A stretch of 64,000 nucleotides of DNA from Rutstroemia sp. NJR-2017a BVV2 (Eukaryota > Ascomycota > Leotiomycetes > Helotiales > Rutstroemiaceae): contig NJPS01000012.1 of the NCBI GenBank assembly GCA_002946415.1, positions 716,056 to 780,055 of the forward strand, given 5' to 3'. The translations under genes and the position numbers were made by a program. The notes beneath the pieces are model-generated. The model saw only the letters and a program-made list of their open reading frames with translations. It had not been told where the DNA came from and did not search any database. Positions 13,067-23,907 of this stretch are shown in pieces; within the stretch, counting starts at the first letter, position 1, and each line of letters starts with the position of its first letter.

Positions 13067-14263
13067 CTACAAGCATTGGGAGTAGTAAGGATTGCTGTAT
13101 TGGCAGGTGGTGCCAGAAACACAGACGGTGCAACCGCTGTATGATGAGCCCCCGCACTGGCCATAGTGAGCCGCCGTACAACCACTTGAGCCGCCTGGAG
13201 ATGTTGTAGTCGTCGAGGTAGAGGACGTCGTCGGTGCCGGGGAAGAGGACCCAGTGGTGGCATATTTGGCGGCTACGATATCGGCCTGCACAGAGTTCTC
13301 AGTAGTGTCGGACGGGTAACCAGAAGTCATTACGCCCTCATAGAATGTGCCCACAGCGCCGTGGCTATTATCGCCGCCAATGCCAAGAATGATAGCGCCT
13401 TCCTTTTTCATCGGATTGTAGCCACTTGGGCGTGCGCCGTTGTAGAATGTCGATAGCGAGCCAGACGCAGCGTTACCTCCACGGATCGCCCAATTACCAG
13501 GCTCCCCCTTAACGATGGCAGTGACGAACCGATAGTTAATCGATGGGTCGCCAGCATTATTCTTAGAGTTTTGACCCGAGAATAGACCGTTCTCAAGATC
13601 GGCCATGATCCAAGGACCGCTACCAGAGCCCGTACCCCACACATTGCAATTACCAAAGTAGACAGCCTCCATATGGCCAGCACCTGTATCTTTACTACTG
13701 GTCTCGGCGTTACCATAATCAAAGCAGCAGCCACCATTGTAGTGAGTACCATCAAAGATTGCATATATGCCCTCCGCTGCATCACCTGTAGCAGTGCCGC
13801 TCGCAGCGTTATTGCGGTAACCAACGCCAGATGCGACGTAGACGCCGTACACCTTCCTACCGTTCAGGTAGATCGGTGCAGCAGTTGCGCTAGCCAGGTT
13901 GTCATACCCGCCAGATGCCGGGCCGGAGCCAGCGCTGCCGGGTGGAGCCGCAGTAAGGTGATTGCCGCGGCCGGACTGGTCGTAAATAATTGAAATAACG
14001 CAAGTAGTACCAGCACAGAAGGTGTCTTGAGTTGCAGAATTAGCAACACCGCCGGCGGACAGCGGTGCGATGTTAGTCGTGGAACCGTCGGAGGCACGTT
14101 TCACCTGGTAAAGGGAGCCCGAGTAGGCGCTGTATAGAGAACGGGTAGTACTGTGGGCTGCAACACAGGGTGTACCGCCGGCCGAGTAGATATTACAAGG
14201 TCCTGCGGCGACAAGGGAACCTGTGGCAACGAGACCCAAAGCGAGTACGTATCGTGAGCACAT
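13067..14263 (-). CDS. Secreted alpha-L-arabinofuranosidase, GH54 with C-terminal CBM1
   Basis: Single-exon 398-residue protein. A signal peptide (about residues 1-20) is followed by a GH54 catalytic domain to about residue 338, a Ser/Thr/Pro linker, and a CBM1 at about 364-398 with its Cys pattern and Tyr residues. In the catalytic part I see the vicinal cysteine pair GGCCFDYG (178-179), the nucleophile region ADLENG (Glu224) and the acid/base region GGDNSHG (Asp298), as in AbfB enzymes that release arabinose from arabinoxylan and arabinan. Known GH54 enzymes usually end in an arabinose-binding CBM42. Here a cellulose-binding CBM1 takes that place. It is divergent from the GH43 gene at 15198, sharing a 934-bp promoter region. 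Confidence 0.92.
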   Translation of the reverse strand: MCSRYVLALGLVATGSLVAAGPCNIYSAGGTPCVAAHSTTRSLYSAYSGSLYQVKRASDGSTTNIAPLSAGGVANSATQDTFCAGTTCVISIIYDQSGRGNHLTAAPPGSAGSGPASGGYDNLASATAAPIYLNGRKVYGVYVASGVGYRNNAASGTATGDAAEGIYAIFDGTHYNGGCCFDYGNAETSSKDTGAGHMEAVYFGNCNVWGTGSGSGPWIMADLENGLFSGQNSKNNAGDPSINYRFVTAIVKGEPGNWAIRGGNAASGSLSTFYNGARPSGYNPMKKEGAIILGIGGDNSHGAVGTFYEGVMTSGYPSDTTENSVQADIVAAKYATTGSSSPAPTTSSTSTTTTSPGGSSGCTAAHYGQCGGSSYSGCTVCVSGTTCQYSNPYYSQCL

Positions 14264-15197
14264 TTCTGATATCTTTGGGCGTGGAACAGTTGGATGCGTA
14301 CTTCTCCGTGTAAACTTATCGACGAAAGCCTAAACAACTAATGGAGAAGAACAGCTACGACGAGGAGAAGATATATATAGCCAGTTATGACCGGGGCTAA
14401 GAACATCAGCAGCAGCTATTCCATTGGAGGAGTAAATTTGTGCACTGGCCGAGGCATCTGCCAGTGAATGAATGCAGCTCTATTTGCTAGGAGCACCTAT
14501 CAAAGCCTCCAAGCGCAAGAGCTATATCTGTATCGAAGCAAGCAACTAGGATGCAGCTTGACTCTGCAAGATCGAGAGATATCGGTCAAAGAGCTACGAG
14601 ATATAAAAGGAACAGCTGAAGCATCTTAGAGGCAGACCTCGTATCTGGGCTCGGTGTATAATACTCATAACATGAGCAACGATCTATATCAAATCGGATG
14701 AAACAATATGTACAGCCATTATGAACAAGGTTACGAACCTGGCGGTACTTGTCTGATGAATTAACCTTATGCGGGGTACATTAGGAGAAAGCTTATTCTA
14801 AAATACATTCAATCTGTACCTGTGTCAAGGCACTATTTGCGCACCACTAAATATCTAGAGACAAGACAAGGATAGAAAGAAAATGAAATTCAAGAGGAGC
14901 GTTTATCGGAGACGAGATACCGAATACAACACATCAATACGCTGATCGCCTCCTATGCCCTGACAAACCTTATTTGGATATCTGCCGAACATCCTGCCGC
15001 CCCAATGACTACTTTACCCGGTCAATGCCTATCGGTTCATCGGCTCCGCATCCGCTAGTTTCTTGTTCAGGTCAATCACCTACTCTGCCATCCATATAAG
15101 ATGCTCAGTCGCTATTCCCTGTCTGACATTTGATTGTAGAAGCCAACCTCGACATCACTTAAATTTCTCTGGTATACTGGTTAGTCTGGCTGGTGCA
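14264..15197. promoter_or_regulatory. Shared divergent promoter region of the GH54 and GH43 genes
   Basis: This 934-bp stretch separates two oppositely transcribed arabinofuranosidase genes. A TATATATA box lies at 14371-14379, about 108 bp before the GH54 start. Next to it, CCGGGG (14391-14396, fits the CreA consensus SYGGRG) overlaps GGCTAA (14395-14400, the XlnR/Xyr1 core). Further CreA-type matches are GCGGGG at 14771-14776 and CTCCGC (reverse strand) at 15044-15049. Sites this short occur by chance, so the overlap and position near the TATA box are the main support. Confidence 0.45.
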
Positions 15198-17056
15198 ATG
15201 AGAGTCGTTGTCTTCGTACTTGCCCTGATCTCGGGCATTTCTGCCCAGCAGTCTGCTTGGGGCCAATGTAAGTTCTCAGGTTGTTTCATGATCATAAGCT
15301 AATCACGATCATAGGCGGCGGAATTGGCTGGACGACGCCAACAACCTGTGCTTCGGGGTCTTGCTGCAAGTATTCTAATGATTGGTACTCGCAATGCATC
15401 CCAGGCAGTTGTACGGCTTCAAGCAGCAGTGATATCCCGTCTTCTTCCTCCACAGCCTCCACAGTGCCTGGAACTTCAACAATATCGGGGACAACTGTCG
15501 CAACGAGCAGCACTTCCAGAGTCTCATCTTCTTCCACGAAGACGGCCGCTTCGCCTACAGGTACATTCACTAACCCAGTTCTCTATGAGGACTTCGCGGA
15601 CAATGATATCTTCCGGTTGAACGACACGTACTACTACTCTGCATCGAACATGCACTTCAGCCCAGGCGCGCCAATTCTGCGATCATACGATCTTGTCAAC
15701 TGGGAGTTTGTTGGCCATTCAGTCCCATTCTTGAACTTCGGCTCCCAGTACAATATGACTGGCAATCAGACCGCTTACCGGGAGGGCACTTGGGCATCAA
15801 CACTGCGTTACCGCCAAAGCAATGGTCTTTGGTATTGGATTGGTTGCATAGACTTTTGGAATACCTACATTTACACAGCACCTCAAGTAGCTGGGCCATG
15901 GACCCAATCTGCCAGTATGCCAGGCACATGTTATTACGACTGTGGTCTCCTCATTGACGATGATGACACAATGTACGTTGTGTATGGTGGCACGAATGTT
16001 AGCGTGGCACAGCTCTCTGTCGATGGATTAAGCCAGGTGAAGACACAACCAGTATTCAACGCGGCAGATGCAGAAAGGAATGGAATTGAAGGTAATCGGC
16101 TGTATAAAAGAGATGGCTACTATTATGTGCTCGATGATGACAGCCAAGGAACGACTGTAATCTGGAAGGCAACAAGCCCGTTCGGTCCTTATACCAAAAA
16201 GATCCTTGTCGATAATATCAATTCTCCTGTCCCTGGTGGGGGAACACTTGATCAAGGCAGTCTCATTCAGACCCAGAATGATGATTGGTATTTCATGTCG
16301 TTCTCCTGGGCATATCCAGCTGGTCGTCTGCCAGTTCTGGCGCCCATAACATGGGGGAGTGACGGTTTCCCCATTTTAATAACAGACTCATCTGGAGGGT
16401 GGGGTGCATCTTATCCGAATCCCCTGCCTACTCATCCTCTGAGTAGTTGGACCGGTGTAGATAACTTCCAGGGAACCGAGCTTAGCGCTGTGTGGGAATG
16501 GAACCATAACCCCGACCCAACCAAATATCGTGTCAACAACGGCCTAACCCTGTCGACAGCGACCATTACAGACGATCTCTTCCATGCCCGAAATACACTT
16601 ACCCATCGCCTCCACGGAGAGTTCCCCGTAGGCACTGTTGCTATTGACTTCACGAAAATGGCCGACGGGGATGTCACCGGTCTGGCGGCATTCCGCGATG
16701 TGACTTCGTGGATTGGAGTTATCCGTAATGGCACTGACTACACCATTCAGGTCAGGGTAAACGCAACGCAGGATGAGTCTACTTGGGCCACAACTGGCAC
16801 TGGCACCGTTGTGGCTACTGTTCCGATTACAGGCCGCAAGGTCTGGTTCCGAGTTTCATTGGATGCCAGAGCTAGTGGAACCAAGCTGGCGCAGTTCTAC
16901 TATAGCACTAATGGCTCTAGCTTTACTCCGCTCGGTCCTTCTGCTCAACTATCCTCGGGCTGGCAAATTTTCATGGGCTATCGGTTTGGGATATTTAATT
17001 TTGCAACGAAGGCACTTGGCGGATCGATCCTGGTTACTCAGTTCGTAAACGCTTGA
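15198..17056 (+). CDS. Secreted GH43 arabinofuranosidase/xylosidase with N-terminal CBM1
   Basis: Two exons: 15198-15267 and 15315-17056. The 47-bp intron (GTAAGT to ATAG) splits the Cys of WGQC and joins a complete CBM1 (about residues 20-53), which supports the start. Product is 603 residues: signal peptide about 1-16, CBM1, Ser/Thr-rich linker to about 104, five-bladed GH43 domain (about 107-400) and a beta-sandwich C-terminal domain. Catalytic landmarks are the Asp in FADNDIFR, the Asp in DCGLLIDDDD and the Glu in NGIEGNRLY. The pattern closely resembles fungal GH43 enzymes that remove arabinose from doubly substituted xylose (subfamily 36), which is recalled rather than tested. The stop lies 49 bp from the stop of the convergent amidase. 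Confidence 0.92.
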
Positions 17057-17105
17057 TATGGTAGCTTTAGTCAAACTTCTTCTAATCATCCAGTTTAACT
17101 CAGAT

Positions 17106-19080
17106 TCACAAATTCGTGTTAACTTTGCTCTCCGCAAGTGAAAAGACATCAACCCACCCCTCACCACTCGGCTTCCTTTTCCCACCATCATAAAACCTAT
17201 TCAAGTAAATCTCAGCCTCTCGTCCCCATGCCAAGAGTTGGTCCTCCGATCCCCAGTCTCCCATGGCCATTAGACCAATTGGGATTTTCCCCTCGCCCGC
17301 CGTCTTGACAGGATCGACATATCCAACTGGAACGCTGATTGCAGGATTTCCACAGAAGTTAGCAATCCATACATATTCCATACTGCGGAATGTGCCATCT
17401 CCATCCTCGCAGCCATATTTTAGGTCTTCTTCCGATTTGATATCCCACCCTGGCATCGGGCTGGTCGGGGTAACTATAACCATATTCGGATACTTCTCGT
17501 ACAAGTATGCAAGATGTTGCATGAGGATATTTCGCATTTGTTGAGCTAAGCGATAGTCCAGAGCAGAGGTCTGGTTTCCGACGACAGAAAAAATAACCTT
17601 GTTGGCGGCATTGAGTTCCGAAAGCCAAGAAGTAGATGTGAAAGGCTGATTTGGAGCACGTTGCGAGCGGGCACGAATGGTTAACTCGGTGAGAACAGTC
17701 AATGCGTGCGCTTTTTGGCCTTCAGCGAGGTAGGGTATTTCAATGTCTACAATGTCGTAGCCCAGGTTGTTCTGATAGTAATCTACAGCCTTTTGACAGA
17801 CGTCAACAACCGACTTATCGGAGCGTGCGAACCATGGCTTATAGATACCCATAACCTTTGAGTGCGAAGCGGGAGTGGTGCTTGGAGGTGCGAAATGTGC
17901 GCAGATAGGGTCCGATGGGTTTGGTCGTGCAAGAACTCTATACATAGCTTCAAGGTCCATCATTGTAGCTGCCAAAGGTCCAGTGCATGTAATGGTGCTC
18001 TCTGTATCTTCCAGTCGTCCATGTGTTGGTTTTAAGCCGTATATACCGCAGAATGCAGCCGGAATACGTATGCTCCCACCGCCATCAGCACCAAATGCAA
18101 AGGGTATCAGGCCTGCTGCTACGGCATAAGCTGAGCCAGACGAAGAGCCGCCTGGATAGTAATTTCTGTTATGAGGATTTCTTGGCGTTCCCCAGTTGGG
18201 ATTGAGGCCTGTAGTGTCCGTACCATATTCATGCATGTTTGTTTTGCCAAGGATGATAGCGCCAGATTTTTCGAGCTTTTCCACTGGCCACGCAGTGGTT
18301 TCGGATATGGGGAACAGGATGTCATTTGCGACTCTTCCATTCGTGCTTCGGTATCCGGCCATAACTGAAGAATCTTTTATAGCTGTCGGGACCCCATCGA
18401 GTAGTCCAAGTGGTCCACCGGCTGCATAACGGGCTGTTGACTCTTTCGCTGCTGCAAGGACGGAGTCCACGTTGGTTGCAACGAAAGAGACGGAGTGGGG
18501 AGATGGAGAAGTGATATCTCGACGAATGAGAGGCAGTAGAGACTCGCATACTGCAAGTGGGGTAAGCTCCCCAGAAAGATACTTGGAGTGATAATCTGCG
18601 ACGGTATGATATCGGCCTAGGGCATCCTTTGGGAGATCTTGGAAGGATGATGGGTCGAGGTTAGGTATGTATTGTGAATCAGCTTGGCGTGTAAGCGAAA
18701 TGACAGTAGGCTGAGATGAGGTTAGACGCCAAGTTGGTAACTGGGTTTGGGCTCTGTGACAAGGATCACTTACATCCCATCTTTCCTTGGCGTTGCCCAG
18801 GTTAAGTTCTCTCAAGCCGGAAAACCCTGAATCATTGTAGATAAATTTTTGAATGAACCAAACCTTTGGCACGCTGATGCTCATTGATCAGTAATTTTGA
18901 AAGCTTTAAGAAAGATGGTCCTATAACTCACAGCCACCCCGCAAAAACTAGAGGCGTACCTCTCAGAATTAGGTTGGATGGATCCGGCATTCGAAATGGA
19001 AGTTTGGGTCCTTCCACGGCCTTTGGATAGGCGACGAAGGATTCGGTCGATGACTTCCTATGACCTGCCGATGCGGGCAT
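17106..19080 (-). CDS. Amidase signature family enzyme
   Basis: Three exons on the minus strand: 19080-18932, 18873-18774 and 18710-17106, giving 617 residues. The 58-bp intron (GTGAGT to CATCAG) and the in-frame 63-bp intron (GTAAGT, CTAAC branch, CTCAG) restore the RWD-PTVI junction usual in fungal members; an ATG at 18884 gives a shorter, less likely model. The Ser-Ser-Lys triad is visible: Lys195 in TAIKDSS, the cis-Ser in the Gly-rich GGSSSGSA (about 272-274) and nucleophile Ser296 in DGGGSIRIP. A hydrophobic stretch near residues 42-55 may be a membrane anchor. The family hydrolyses amide bonds; the substrate cannot be read from sequence. Convergent with the GH43 gene. Confidence 0.88.
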
Positions 19081-20150
19081 ACTAAGTGTTATAACCGGGG
19101 TTATAACCGGGAAGTGTGGCTACAAAGAAAGTGGAAAAGGAAAAGTTCAATGAGAATTGATCCAAATCCTCTCAAGATATGCGAGAAGAAAATGGTACAA
19201 CGACGGTGGTGATTACACCGGCTTCCGAGTCGCTAGATAATCGATGACTGCAGCAATCCACTGTTGTCTTGCCTTGGAATATATGGCAATTGCGGTTGCT
19301 ATGACTTAGTATATTTACTTGTAGTTGTAGTAAATAATATTCTGAGGAGACCTTTTTGCACAAGACATCACCGTAGCTCAAGAAATTCCACTAAGGGGGG
19401 CACAGCACCTGCCGCCAATCATATATTCGCGAATATACCCATCAAAATATATAACTGTTATACACTATTCTGAATTAGTAGCTAACAATCTTACAATCCC
19501 AGTCCCTCCCGTTGAGGGCCAGGAATTCGCCGGGTTGGGGCACCCATAGGTAGGTTATGATGACTAATGGGTACCCGGTGAGTCAGTTGAAGGCTACTAT
19601 CCCCTCCTATGAATAAAGGTTAAATTTTTGATGGCAAGAGGAACATAAATTTAACCTTTATTCATAGGATTATTCATAGGAGGGAATAATACTTTCATTA
19701 TATATTAGCTGTCACGGGCCCTTTTATAGCATATACCACCCCTGCTTAGGTAGATGGGTAGGTTGGACAGCTCGAAAACCCACCTATAGGTACCCGTAGA
19801 TAGATAGATCAAAGGGGTATAATCACTAACCCATGGGTACTTATTTCGCAGCCTACTGTTGAGTACTGGCTGGAAAACTTACCGGAACTATTGATATATT
19901 CATGTGAAATGACCTAATGACTATGTACGCTCAGATTTGATCTACCTTACCACAGATCGCGGGAGTCGTTCAGGGTACTAGTGAGAACCATTATTTCAAG
20001 TAGTCTTCAATAATACCCAGGTTAATACATATATTTCAGCGATCTATTCCCGGAAGCTGCATTCCAATCCTTTATTCATTTTCTTCCATCTCATCAGCTG
20101 TCAGTAATCACGGTCAATTTCACGGTCAATCTCCTTGATTAGCAGTCAGT
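19081..20150. other. Intergenic with repeat fragments
   Basis: No gene is visible. The middle (about 19533-19862) contains a perfect hairpin and a sequence related to 23420-23490, listed separately. The segment nearest 19081 should include the amidase promoter; the duplicated GGTTATAACCGGG at 19098-19113 is the only other notable repeat. Confidence 0.5.
19533..19862. repeat. Possible MITE-like repeat with internal hairpin
   Basis: A 23-bp perfect inverted repeat (19605-19627 with 19647-19669, loop 19 nt) sits inside flanks that recur elsewhere. GGTTGGGGCACCCATAGG at 19533 matches GGTTGGGGCACCTATAGG at 23448. The reverse complement of about 19820-19862 resembles 23420-23450 (the CTGCGAARTAA block). 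No transposase is present. The boundaries are approximate. Confidence 0.4.
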
Positions 20151-20917
20151 ATGTTCATAGTCAGTCTTGTCGAGCAACGAAGGCGACGCGACCGTGCAGG
20201 AAGCTTTATCAACCTTGGTCATCTATATGATGCTGGCATCATAGCTGCTAAACAGTCAAAAGTACACATTCGCATAGCTTTCTTTGCCGGAATCTCTATG
20301 TCTGAACCAGATTTCCTGTGAGATCACCTTTCCAAGCTCAAACCCTCGCACTTCCCGCCTAGCTCTGAAGTACTAACTTTGCATAAATTTGCAGTTCCGG
20401 GGTTGACCCTATCGTAACATGTTCGCGACAGCAATTCGACATGGTAAGGTCTTTCGGCGCGACCGCCGTTTTCGACTACACATCCCCCTCTGTAGGTAGC
20501 GATATAAGCGCATATACCAATGGACGACTCCGTTACGCACTTGACTGCATCACTGACCAAGCTTCTGCCGAATGCTGCTACAATGCTATGGGACGTACTG
20601 GTTGCTCCTATACATCTCTGGAAGTATGTCCAGCTGAATTGCGACCAAGAGAAGGGGTGAAATACGATTTTTTCTTGGCTCTTGAAGGGTTTGGAAAGGA
20701 TTTGAAGCTTGGCGGAGAGTATGCACGCACTGGTTCCACGGACAAGAAAGCGCTCGCTATCACGCTTTTCAGAATGATGCAAAAGCTACTCGATGAAAGT
20801 ATATTGAAAACACACCCGACTGAGATAATTGGTGAAGGATTTGACAAGATTTTGGAAGGATTGGAAATTTTGAAAAAAGGCGAAGTGAGAGGTAAAAAGC
20901 TTGTTGTAATAATTTGA
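20151..20917 (+). CDS. Shortened medium-chain dehydrogenase / trans-enoyl-reductase-like protein
   Basis: A two-exon model, 20151-20317 and 20395-20917, stays in frame across an intron with GTGAGA donor, a perfect TACTAAC branch and TTTGCAG acceptor, giving 229 residues. From exon 2 on it matches the C-terminal half of zinc-type alcohol dehydrogenases of the trans-ER (LovC-like) group: PIVTCS, SFGATAVFDY, YALDCITD and a C-terminal GKKLVV. The GroES-like domain and the glycine-rich nucleotide loop are absent; the 56 residues of exon 1 are unrelated. It lacks the usual catalytic half, so it is probably a relic or a remodelled gene. No polyketide synthase is nearby. Confidence 0.55.
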
Positions 20918-21420
20918 TTTGATTTTGTAAATAATTGCAGAAGTTGCCATTACCCATGATCTTGATTGGCTGGGTGACTACAGGGGGGACTGTTCCTCAT
21001 ACAGTATTGCTGAGGAGGATGTCTTGGAGATGGTGCTCTGGCAATACACATTAGTTAACACAGACAAATAAGGCGATCCACTAGACGGAAAATCTACGTG
21101 GGTAGAAGCTACGGTCCGCGAGTTGAAAGGAAAACACACTTTCCGGTGGCCTACAATGAAATTAATGACTCCATTACTACCTGATATCCCGCTCCATGTA
21201 ATAGGGGTTCAATGCTCGAGCTCCTCAGAGACAGGCAGAGCGAGTCTCGATAGGATTTCCGGAACAATTCATAACACCGAATCTTACTTTACAGGTCTTC
21301 CTCGTTTCAGCAAAGCCGTACCCTTCATATTCTCACCCGGGATCTGCGGCAGTATGAAAATCGGCTCCGGTGGGCCTTCCTGCACGACACTAGACGAATC
21401 CTGAAAATATATATTATGTT
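20918..21420. other. Intergenic or decayed coding DNA
   Basis: A 93-codon frame lies at 21123-21404, but it shows no domain I recognise, and neighbouring frames are interrupted. I see no supported gene. Confidence 0.35.
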
Positions 21421-21836
21421 ATTAAAATTACCGATTCCATACGCTCCGTGCAGAACCGCACATCAACGAACTGGAGGACGCCGCTCATACAATCATCCAA
21501 TCTCCCAAGGAACATGTCGGGTAAAGATGGGCCCAAAATCACCCACTTTGATCGGCCACTCAGACCTGAACTTCTGCATGCAATGGAAGAAGCCCACAGG
21601 CACGTTGCTTCTTCCCTCATATGCCATTAGCACCTAGCGGTAGCGAGCGCGTGGACGCATCCTTACTTGGTGGCTAGTGAGCATTGGACACGGGTTGTAG
21701 ACGCGCGTGTTTTACCGCCACTGTTTATTTTAGTGGCGTTGATGATATGGGCAACAGGCTGCGTAGTGCTAGGGATCATGTACGGTTTCGGGGAGAGGTT
21801 GGATTCCTTTTTCACTGTTAGAAGTATGTACTAATA
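21421..21836 (+). pseudogene. Fragment of a possible membrane protein interrupted by TAG
   Basis: One frame stays open on both sides of a single TAG (near 21628). After the stop it reads HPYLVASEHW, then LPPLFILVALMIWATGCVVLG, a clear transmembrane segment, then a short tail and stop. Upstream it has the hydrophilic KITHFDRPLRPELL. No start or upstream exon is evident and I do not recognise the family. Sequence of this consistency suggests a former C-terminal exon, but it may be chance. Confidence 0.3.
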
Positions 21837-22633
21837 TTGTCTTTGATAGCTGATCTTGATCCGGTAGAAGTTATGCGACGATAGGGGTTCGCTTAGTTGA
21901 GAAGGGGGTGCTGATGTATCTATTTTTGGAGGATAGTAGATGCGGCTGTTGATGCTATTCAGCCCCACTGCTTTAAATCAATACCTATTACATATATTCT
22001 GTATTAAAGCGATACAAGCCTCTATATGGGTAGATTTGGTGGCTAGATGGGCGCCGTACGGAGGGGGTTCACCTACAGCCGGTGCGAGGAGTATATAACG
22101 ACCAGCTGGAAGATGTTGCGGCTGTACCACGCGGGGAAGCAGCACCCCGGGGCTCTAAGCAAGAAGGATCCGGGTACGTAGGCCAAGGTCGAGCTGCAGA
22201 CCTTCTTTTCAGCTCCAGGTCGAGCGGTCTATTTATTTTATATAACAACCAAGCCGTGGGTAGAGCCATCCGTTGTCGCATTTGTGGTTGTAGTTCAGAA
22301 CCAATATGCCATTTCAAGTGGTGATTGGCTAGGCACAAAAAGGCGCCAGGCACACTACCAGTCACTAATTGACATTATTAAGTTTTTTTCGAGCTGTGCG
22401 TATGAAAGATTTGTGTATTATCAATCAGTTATAGTATTCCTAGTAGAATAAAACAGTAAAACTTCTTTATATATCTGCAAATCAACACTCAATTGATCTA
22501 CATATCCTATAAATAATTTCACCGCACTCCAATATAACACCCAAGAAACTTGTAAATACATTATATTGAACTTGTCAAGTTTCATTTTGGCAAATCTTTT
22601 CCATCAACTTGCAGAATTCAAAGTATCCAATGC
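21837..22633. other. Intergenic, probably old repeat material
   Basis: An 80-codon frame at 22082-22324 lacks a recognisable domain and has an equally open frame on the opposite strand, which argues against coding. The segment just right of it (22380-22560) is AT-rich 3' flank of the small secreted protein gene. Confidence 0.35.
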
Positions 22634-23080
22634 TTACTGCAGGGTCGTCAAACGATACTCATTACCAGCTTTCAATGGCTTTCCAGGTCCGCTCGTGATT
22701 CCAATAAACTGGCACTGCCCAACAATATCTTTCGTTGCAATGTTGAATTTGACGCTGTTCGCGAAATCACAAGTATCGCCTCCTGTGTTGCCAACTTGAA
22801 GAGCTGAGTTTGTGCCGATGAACTGCTCGTCGATTTCGTCGATCAAAAGAGAAGAGTATAGCTCATTCGGATAGATGTAGCAGGATTCATCGCCGTATAC
22901 AGTCCTGGTGTAGATTGTAGGCGGTACAGTAGTTGTGCAATTGTTATCGGAGAAGAATATGACGTTGATGGAGGGGCCGGAACTCCTCTCAGCGAGACTT
23001 TGGGTTGAGAGGGGAGTTGCTTGGACCGTTGACGATAGGAGAAGCGGGACAAGAGAGAGGAGAACAGAAGGCGAAAACAT
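22634..23080 (-). CDS. Small secreted cysteine-containing protein, effector candidate
   Basis: Single exon, 148 residues. The N-terminus is a good signal peptide (about residues 1-21, hydrophobic Leu/Ser/Val core ending near VQA). The mature part has only four Cys, in NNCTTT, ESCYIYP, DTCDFAN and GQCQFIG, enough for two disulfides, and no known domain. Small size, secretion and paired cysteines fit the effector-like class of fungal proteins; function is unknown. It lies head-to-head with the HET gene at 23908, with a minisatellite between them. Confidence 0.7.
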   Translation of the reverse strand: MFSPSVLLSLVPLLLSSTVQATPLSTQSLAERSSGPSINVIFFSDNNCTTTVPPTIYTRTVYGDESCYIYPNELYSSLLIDEIDEQFIGTNSALQVGNTGGDTCDFANSVKFNIATKDIVGQCQFIGITSGPGKPLKAGNEYRLTTLQ

Positions 23081-23907
23081 TTTGATGGATTGGTGGTGGA
23101 TTTTCGAGCAGGTTTAATCTTAAGAGTAATTAACGAGAGGGATGTTGATGATGCTGTGCTGTTTCGAAATGATGTTCTGGTTTAATATTGTGTTGCAAGA
23201 AAACTATGAAGAAGAATGTATTCAGCTTTATACTTTTGGCCACGATGGCGAACAACTATTGCTGTAAGCAAATACGAGTAGATACCCGAGTAGATACCCG
23301 TGTAGATACCCGTTGTGGGCATCACTGTAAGCAAATACGAGAAGATGTTCGTTGTGGGCATCACTTGTAAGCAAATACGAGAAGCTGCCATGTATGGGCA
23401 TTATTCAGCACCGGAGACCGTTAGGTAAGCTGCGAAGTAAACCCAGTGGTTGGGGCACCTATAGGTGGGGATTATGATAACCAATAGGGGTGGCTGTCGG
23501 AATTCTCCGCGCACGGGCCATAAACGGCTATTTTCATCACCTCAATTACCCACGATGGAGACGAAAAGGCGTTTCGTATTATTGCGTCAGAGTGTAGACG
23601 AGGACAAAAGAACAGCGATCCAGCCAAACGATTTTCTCTAAGCAAAGTCGTATCTAATAATACTTCTCTAAGAATTTCCAAATATTCGCACACATTCGCG
23701 CATCGTTATTGTTGATGCTCGAGCTACACCAAATTTGTGTGGTTGAGTACCGACCATGTTCGACCACGAGTGTAAAATACAGATATTAGTATAGAATCAC
23801 AAGCTTTATCCTCTATTTGAGGTATATATATCTGATATGTAATCCTAATCACTATCCTAATCACTATCACGATCGCTCACGTCCGATAAAGCCTCTCAAG
23901 ATTTCTA
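23081..23907. other. Divergent intergenic region with minisatellite
   Basis: This separates the small secreted protein and the HET gene. It contains the short tandem array at 23263-23381 and a copy of the repeat seen at 19533. I see no further gene. Confidence 0.5.
23263..23381. repeat. Short tandem/minisatellite array
   Basis: TGTAAGCAAATACGAG occurs at 23263, 23326 and 23366. Between the first two, a 14-bp unit GTAGATACCCGAG-like is repeated three times (about 23276-23312). GTTGTGGGCATCACT occurs twice. The units are imperfect and not coding. Confidence 0.75.

Noticed and set aside
20151..20917. Polyketide biosynthetic gene cluster
   Set aside because: The enoyl-reductase-like gene is truncated and no synthase, acyltransferase or other backbone gene is present in the window.
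22082..22365. Overlapping open frames on both strands
   Set aside because: Neither shows a recognisable domain; the region looks like old repeat sequence.
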